Source of the DNA: an uncultured Planococcus sp.
Lineage (GTDB): Bacteria > Bacillota > Bacilli > Bacillales_A > Planococcaceae
Direction: 5' to 3'
Assembly (NCBI GenBank): GCA_947502505.1
Contig: CANNAE010000001.1
Location: forward strand, 1-64,000
Length of the DNA stretch: 64,000 bases
The translations under genes were made by a program, and so were the position numbers. Position 1 is the stretch's first letter. Every line of letters begins with the position of its first letter. The notes beneath the pieces are model-generated. The model was not told where the DNA came from, did no database searches, and was given only the letters and a program-made list of their open reading frames with translations. Below, in pieces: positions 61,101 to 64,000 of this stretch.

Positions 61101-61439
61101 ATGGAATGGTGGATTAATATCGTTCCAGTCCTAGTTATCGGATTGTTTGCCCGCGGAGCTTTTAAGCAAATCAAAGAATCCATATCTGTCGTAAAAGTGG
61201 TGCCATGGGATTCGACCAACCATAAACGACTCATCGTTGGACACTATTTGTTTTCGTTGTCCTATGTCGGATTTGTCGTGGCATTGATCGTCAATTTGGC
61301 AGTCTATAATTACTCGTTTCCACAACCTTATAGCACGGCCAATGCCGCTAGCATGACCGCATTCTACTGTTTGTTGATGATGTTTGTCGCCGAGCTTGGG
61401 GTCATGCCGAAGCGACAAGGCCCTAATGAATCAGTCTGA
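61101..61439 (+). CDS. Small membrane protein of unknown function
   Basis: A 112-residue protein with three hydrophobic segments (residues about 4-20, 48-70, 85-105) and a short polar C-terminus. The SD TTGGAGG is upstream of ATG 61101. It probably forms an operon with the DUF4306-like gene. I do not recognise a family. A strong terminator follows. Confidence 0.65.
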   Translation: MEWWINIVPVLVIGLFARGAFKQIKESISVVKVVPWDSTNHKRLIVGHYLFSLSYVGFVVALIVNLAVYNYSFPQPYSTANAASMTAFYCLLMMFVAELGVMPKRQGPNESV

Positions 61440-61445
61440 ACTAGA

Positions 61446-61496
61446 AAAATAGCCTCCGGATCGAGCCCTAGAAGGGGGTCGACCGGAGGCTATTTT
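61446..61496. terminator. Bidirectional terminator between convergent membrane genes
   Basis: Arms aaaatagcctccgg / ccggaggctatttt with an inner tcgagccc-gggggtcga pairing, flanked by A- and T-rich ends. Confidence 0.85.
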
Positions 61497-61503
61497 GATG
61501 GAA

Positions 61504-62001
61504 TCAAAGAAGAAACAGCAAAAGGCACAAACTGACGACAGTGGCGCCGAAAGAAATTTCGATTTTTGTTTCTTTTGCGCTTTCACGCTTCACTTTATGT
61601 ACGACGGATAACACGAACAAGCTATAGAGAAACATAAAGAAGTAAAAGATTCCGTACAAAATCCAGCGATTGTCCGTAATCCAGTCATTCAAAGAAGTGA
61701 AGACAGAAGCTGAAATGAACACCGCTATTGAAAAGGCGAGCAATAGCCCGGACAATACGTTCATCTTATTCCATAAAGAGTGGGACAGAAAGCGATCGCT
61801 TTTTTTGCTGTGGAAGACGAAAAACAAATGGATCATGCTGGTGCTCAGCAAAATGAAGGTCAACACGACAAGCATTCCGCTGGTCGTGCCAGAAGCAAGT
61901 ACGTGCCCGATGCTGAGCGAATAAAATTCAGCGAGAAAAGCCAGTACAACCAAGCCTGCCAAAGCGGCCGCTTGAAACGCCGTCCATTTTAGAAATGCCA
62001 T
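61504..62001 (-). CDS. Hypothetical membrane protein downstream of the ABC permease
   Basis: A 165-residue protein with four to five hydrophobic segments and a polar loop around FVFHSKKSDRFLSHSLWNK. ATG 62001 has AAAGGAG just upstream; the frame to 62094 overlaps the ABC permease gene and is not supported. It is 40 bp downstream of the permease stop and may be co-transcribed. I do not recognise a family. Confidence 0.65.
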   Translation of the reverse strand: MAFLKWTAFQAAALAGLVVLAFLAEFYSLSIGHVLASGTTSGMLVVLTFILLSTSMIHLFFVFHSKKSDRFLSHSLWNKMNVLSGLLLAFSIAVFISASVFTSLNDWITDNRWILYGIFYFFMFLYSLFVLSVVHKVKRESAKETKIEISFGATVVSLCLLLFLL

Positions 62002-62041
62002 CCAATTCTCCTTTCCCAATTGAGTAACGTGCCGAGTCCAG

Positions 62042-64000
62042 TCATTTTTCGTTCGCTTCGGCGTAGCGGATGCGTGTAAAAGAAGGCGCGGCATCTGAAC
62101 TTTTTTTCAGGTCGCATGCATCTTCCTTTTCAGCTTTCACGACCGGCAGCTTTTTGCGGGTAAGCGCTTCAGCGATCGTGATAAAGCAATAAATCAGGAT
62201 CATGAACACGGCTAAAGGCGGGAGGATCATCCAGAATTGATTCGTGGAGAAAACTTCCCGGGAAATAGCGATCATGCCGGACAGTTCGTAAATTTCAGGG
62301 ACCAGCCGCGGATAATCGGATTGGGCCAAGGCGCCGCCGACGAAAATGTTCAAGATCCCCAAGTGCACGAACATCTGGAGCACTTGGATGATGTGCTGTA
62401 CCCACATCAATACGAGTTTTGGCCATAGCTCTGGTTGGATATGCTTAGACAGGATCCAACTCATCGACCCGCCCATCAAGACCGAACTGATGACGTAGTC
62501 CTTCTTCAAGGTTTCGTTCATTTCATTGCCGATGGCGCTTGTCGTGATCGGGATGACAACAAGTGACATGATCAGCACTTGAAAGATCAGGCGCTCTGCC
62601 AAACTCAGATCCCATTCCCCGAAACTGATGAGGACTGGGCGCAATAAAAGATAGGTCACTAAAGTCAGCGGCAGGAAATGCATGCCTTCTGCGATTGAAT
62701 TGACGAAATGCCGCAGTTTGTCTGTAAAGAAGAAGGTATAGGCCACACCGAATAGATAGCCGAAAACAATGCGCAAACTGGCGATCAATAAACTCAAGAC
62801 AATGGTGTATTTCATGCCGACCATTAATTGCTGGGCAATCGAATAGCCGAACGGATCGGTGCCAAACACAATGTCTTGGGACGGCGGATGCGGTGCGCTG
62901 CTTTCGATGCTGCCCTCGTCATCGTACACATAATTCGTTTGCGCAATGGCGTCACCCGTGAACATAGCGTACAAAACACTCGCCGTCAGCAAGCCGAGCA
63001 CAATAGACGACGGAATCAAGATGCGCGGGTTTTTGTAAAATGCCGAGCGAGTCTCCGCCGGTTTTCGTTTTGAAAAAAATGAGCGCAGGCTGGCCTGGAT
63101 TTCATTCAGGTCCAGGAGGCGCAAATTGAATTTGCTAAAGACTGCGTTGCGTTCAATTTCGTATGTTCCAAGCCATAATTCCACCACCGTATAGAAAACG
63201 AAAAACGGGATGAACACGCTCAACAAAATAAAGGCAATGCCTTTCGGGCTGAAATCATTTTGCAAATAATACAAAATGCCTTCGACCCCGAATAGATATT
63301 CGATGATCAACAGCGCAGAAAGAGCGAGCCAAACAATCGACTTGGACTGATAGAATGCGCTTTTCAAGACATTGGACGTGCAATGCTTCCACAGCACCTC
63401 AAAACGGCTCAAGCCCTTCGAACGCGCAAGTTCCGCATAAGGCTGCCGCTGTTCGCCTTCGTATAATAAAATGAACAGCTTCAAGAACAATACCGCTGGC
63501 ACAACCGCCAAACACACGACAGGCGCCAAGTAAATTTCCTCGCCGCCCAAGCTGTAAAAGATCAAAAGCAAGAAACCGGTCTGTTGGAAAATGGCGATGA
63601 CGCCGATTTGAATTAAGAATACGTAAGCGAAATCGGGAAAGGATTGCAGGAGCTTAATAAGTTCCAGCATCGAGCGCTTGAAGGCGCCTTGCGATAAGAT
63701 GACCATAAAGGAGAGCACAAAAGCCGAAACGAAAGCAAGCAACAGGGCCATCAAGAAAATAGACATCGAGTAGACGTAAGGGCCACTCAGAAATTTGGAA
63801 AAAGACACCGGTATCGTCTCTAAAGAAAATGGAATTTGATAACTTAAAGTCCACTCAGACGGCGTCGTAAATCCGGTGAAAATAAGCTGCAATGCCTCCA
63901 CATACGAACGGAAATTAAGAAAAGAAGCCCCGTTAAAAAGGGCAGGAGTGGCGCTAATGAGCATGATGCCAATCACGCCGAAGATGAATTTCGTAATAAT
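62042..64000 (-). CDS. Fused two-domain ABC transporter permease (5' end outside window)
   Basis: At least 652 residues, open to the right edge of the window, so the true start lies beyond 64000. Two BPD_transp_1-type permease halves are joined: the first (with the EAA-like loop YAELARSKGLSRFEVLWKHCTSN) resembles DppB/OppB, and the second (about residues 320-620 of the visible part, with FGTDPFGYSIAQQLMVGMKYT and an EAA-like MNETLKKDYVISSVLMGGS) resembles DppC/OppC. Each half has about six membrane segments. It is probably the permease of an oligopeptide or nickel-type importer; its binding protein and ATPases are not in the window. Confidence 0.75.
   Translation of the reverse strand: MITKFIFGVIGIMLISATPALFNGASFLNFRSYVEALQLIFTGFTTPSEWTLSYQIPFSLETIPVSFSKFLSGPYVYSMSIFLMALLLAFVSAFVLSFMVILSQGAFKRSMLELIKLLQSFPDFAYVFLIQIGVIAIFQQTGFLLLIFYSLGGEEIYLAPVVCLAVVPAVLFLKLFILLYEGEQRQPYAELARSKGLSRFEVLWKHCTSNVLKSAFYQSKSIVWLALSALLIIEYLFGVEGILYYLQNDFSPKGIAFILLSVFIPFFVFYTVVELWLGTYEIERNAVFSKFNLRLLDLNEIQASLRSFFSKRKPAETRSAFYKNPRILIPSSIVLGLLTASVLYAMFTGDAIAQTNYVYDDEGSIESSAPHPPSQDIVFGTDPFGYSIAQQLMVGMKYTIVLSLLIASLRIVFGYLFGVAYTFFFTDKLRHFVNSIAEGMHFLPLTLVTYLLLRPVLISFGEWDLSLAERLIFQVLIMSLVVIPITTSAIGNEMNETLKKDYVISSVLMGGSMSWILSKHIQPELWPKLVLMWVQHIIQVLQMFVHLGILNIFVGGALAQSDYPRLVPEIYELSGMIAISREVFSTNQFWMILPPLAVFMILIYCFITIAEALTRKKLPVVKAEKEDACDLKKSSDAAPSFTRIRYAEANEK

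Overview
The window looks like chromosomal DNA of a low-to-mid GC Gram-positive bacterium of the Bacillales, most likely a marine or halotolerant Planococcaceae (Planococcus/Planomicrobium-like). This rests on the strong AGGAGG-type ribosome binding sites, frequent TTG/GTG starts, secreted and lipoprotein signals without outer-membrane genes, an LtaS-type lipoteichoic acid synthase, RocB, a RsbR-like STAS protein, ThiW, and a set of secreted enzymes carrying triple cell-wall-binding type 2 (CWB2) modules. The genus is an inference. I see no tRNA, rRNA, CRISPR array, prophage or intact transposase.

Layout. 0.1-7.3 kb holds transport and amino-acid/peptide use genes (YhdT-PanF, an EamA exporter, RocB-like and M20 peptidases, an alanine/glycine:Na+ symporter). 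7.9-11.1 kb is a three-gene glycan operon (UDP-ManNAc dehydrogenase, TagA/WecG transferase, GT4 transferase). 11.2-30.4 kb is a surface locus with five CWB2 proteins: an NlpC/P60 endopeptidase, a SpoIID-like protein, an Amidase_3, a 1,556-residue subtilase and a 5'-nucleotidase. An LtaS-like synthase, a lipoprotein and a small M50-like protein lie among them. Three arrays of about 240-bp tandem intergenic repeats (15.46-16.21, 21.65-22.44 and 31.16-32.17 kb) separate and close the gene blocks. 32.2-37.1 kb, minus strand, is a polysaccharide operon (MurJ-like flippase, PIG-L deacetylase, Wzy/O-antigen-ligase-like protein, GNAT). 37.5-42.3 kb encodes a large secreted nuclease and a trypsin-like lipoprotein that ends against a MITE-like element.

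42.7-64 kb. A FemAB/GNAT-like protein is followed by a TPP-riboswitch-controlled thiamin salvage operon (tenA-thiM-thiD-thiE-thiW), a TetR-MATE pair, small enzymes and a RsbR-like protein. At 53-58.7 kb is a compact unit: a carbohydrate-binding beta-helix lipoprotein diverging from a response regulator and kinase, followed by a VTC-domain protein and a DUF4956 membrane protein. The lipoprotein promoter and the VTC promoter share the same operator and -10 architecture. The window closes with two YdcZ transporters around a Crp/Fnr regulator, small membrane proteins, and a fused ABC permease that runs off the right edge.

Most notable signals: (i) the tandem repeat arrays, whose 33-nt hairpin shows paired base changes between arrays; (ii) the TTAAGG-N5-TTAAGG-N9-CATACT promoters shared by the two halves of the VTC/DUF4956 unit; (iii) a SpoIID domain interrupted by three CWB2 modules; (iv) a MITE-like element of about 290 bp with terminal inverted repeats, in two inverted copies, sharing a GC-rich core with two solo copies.
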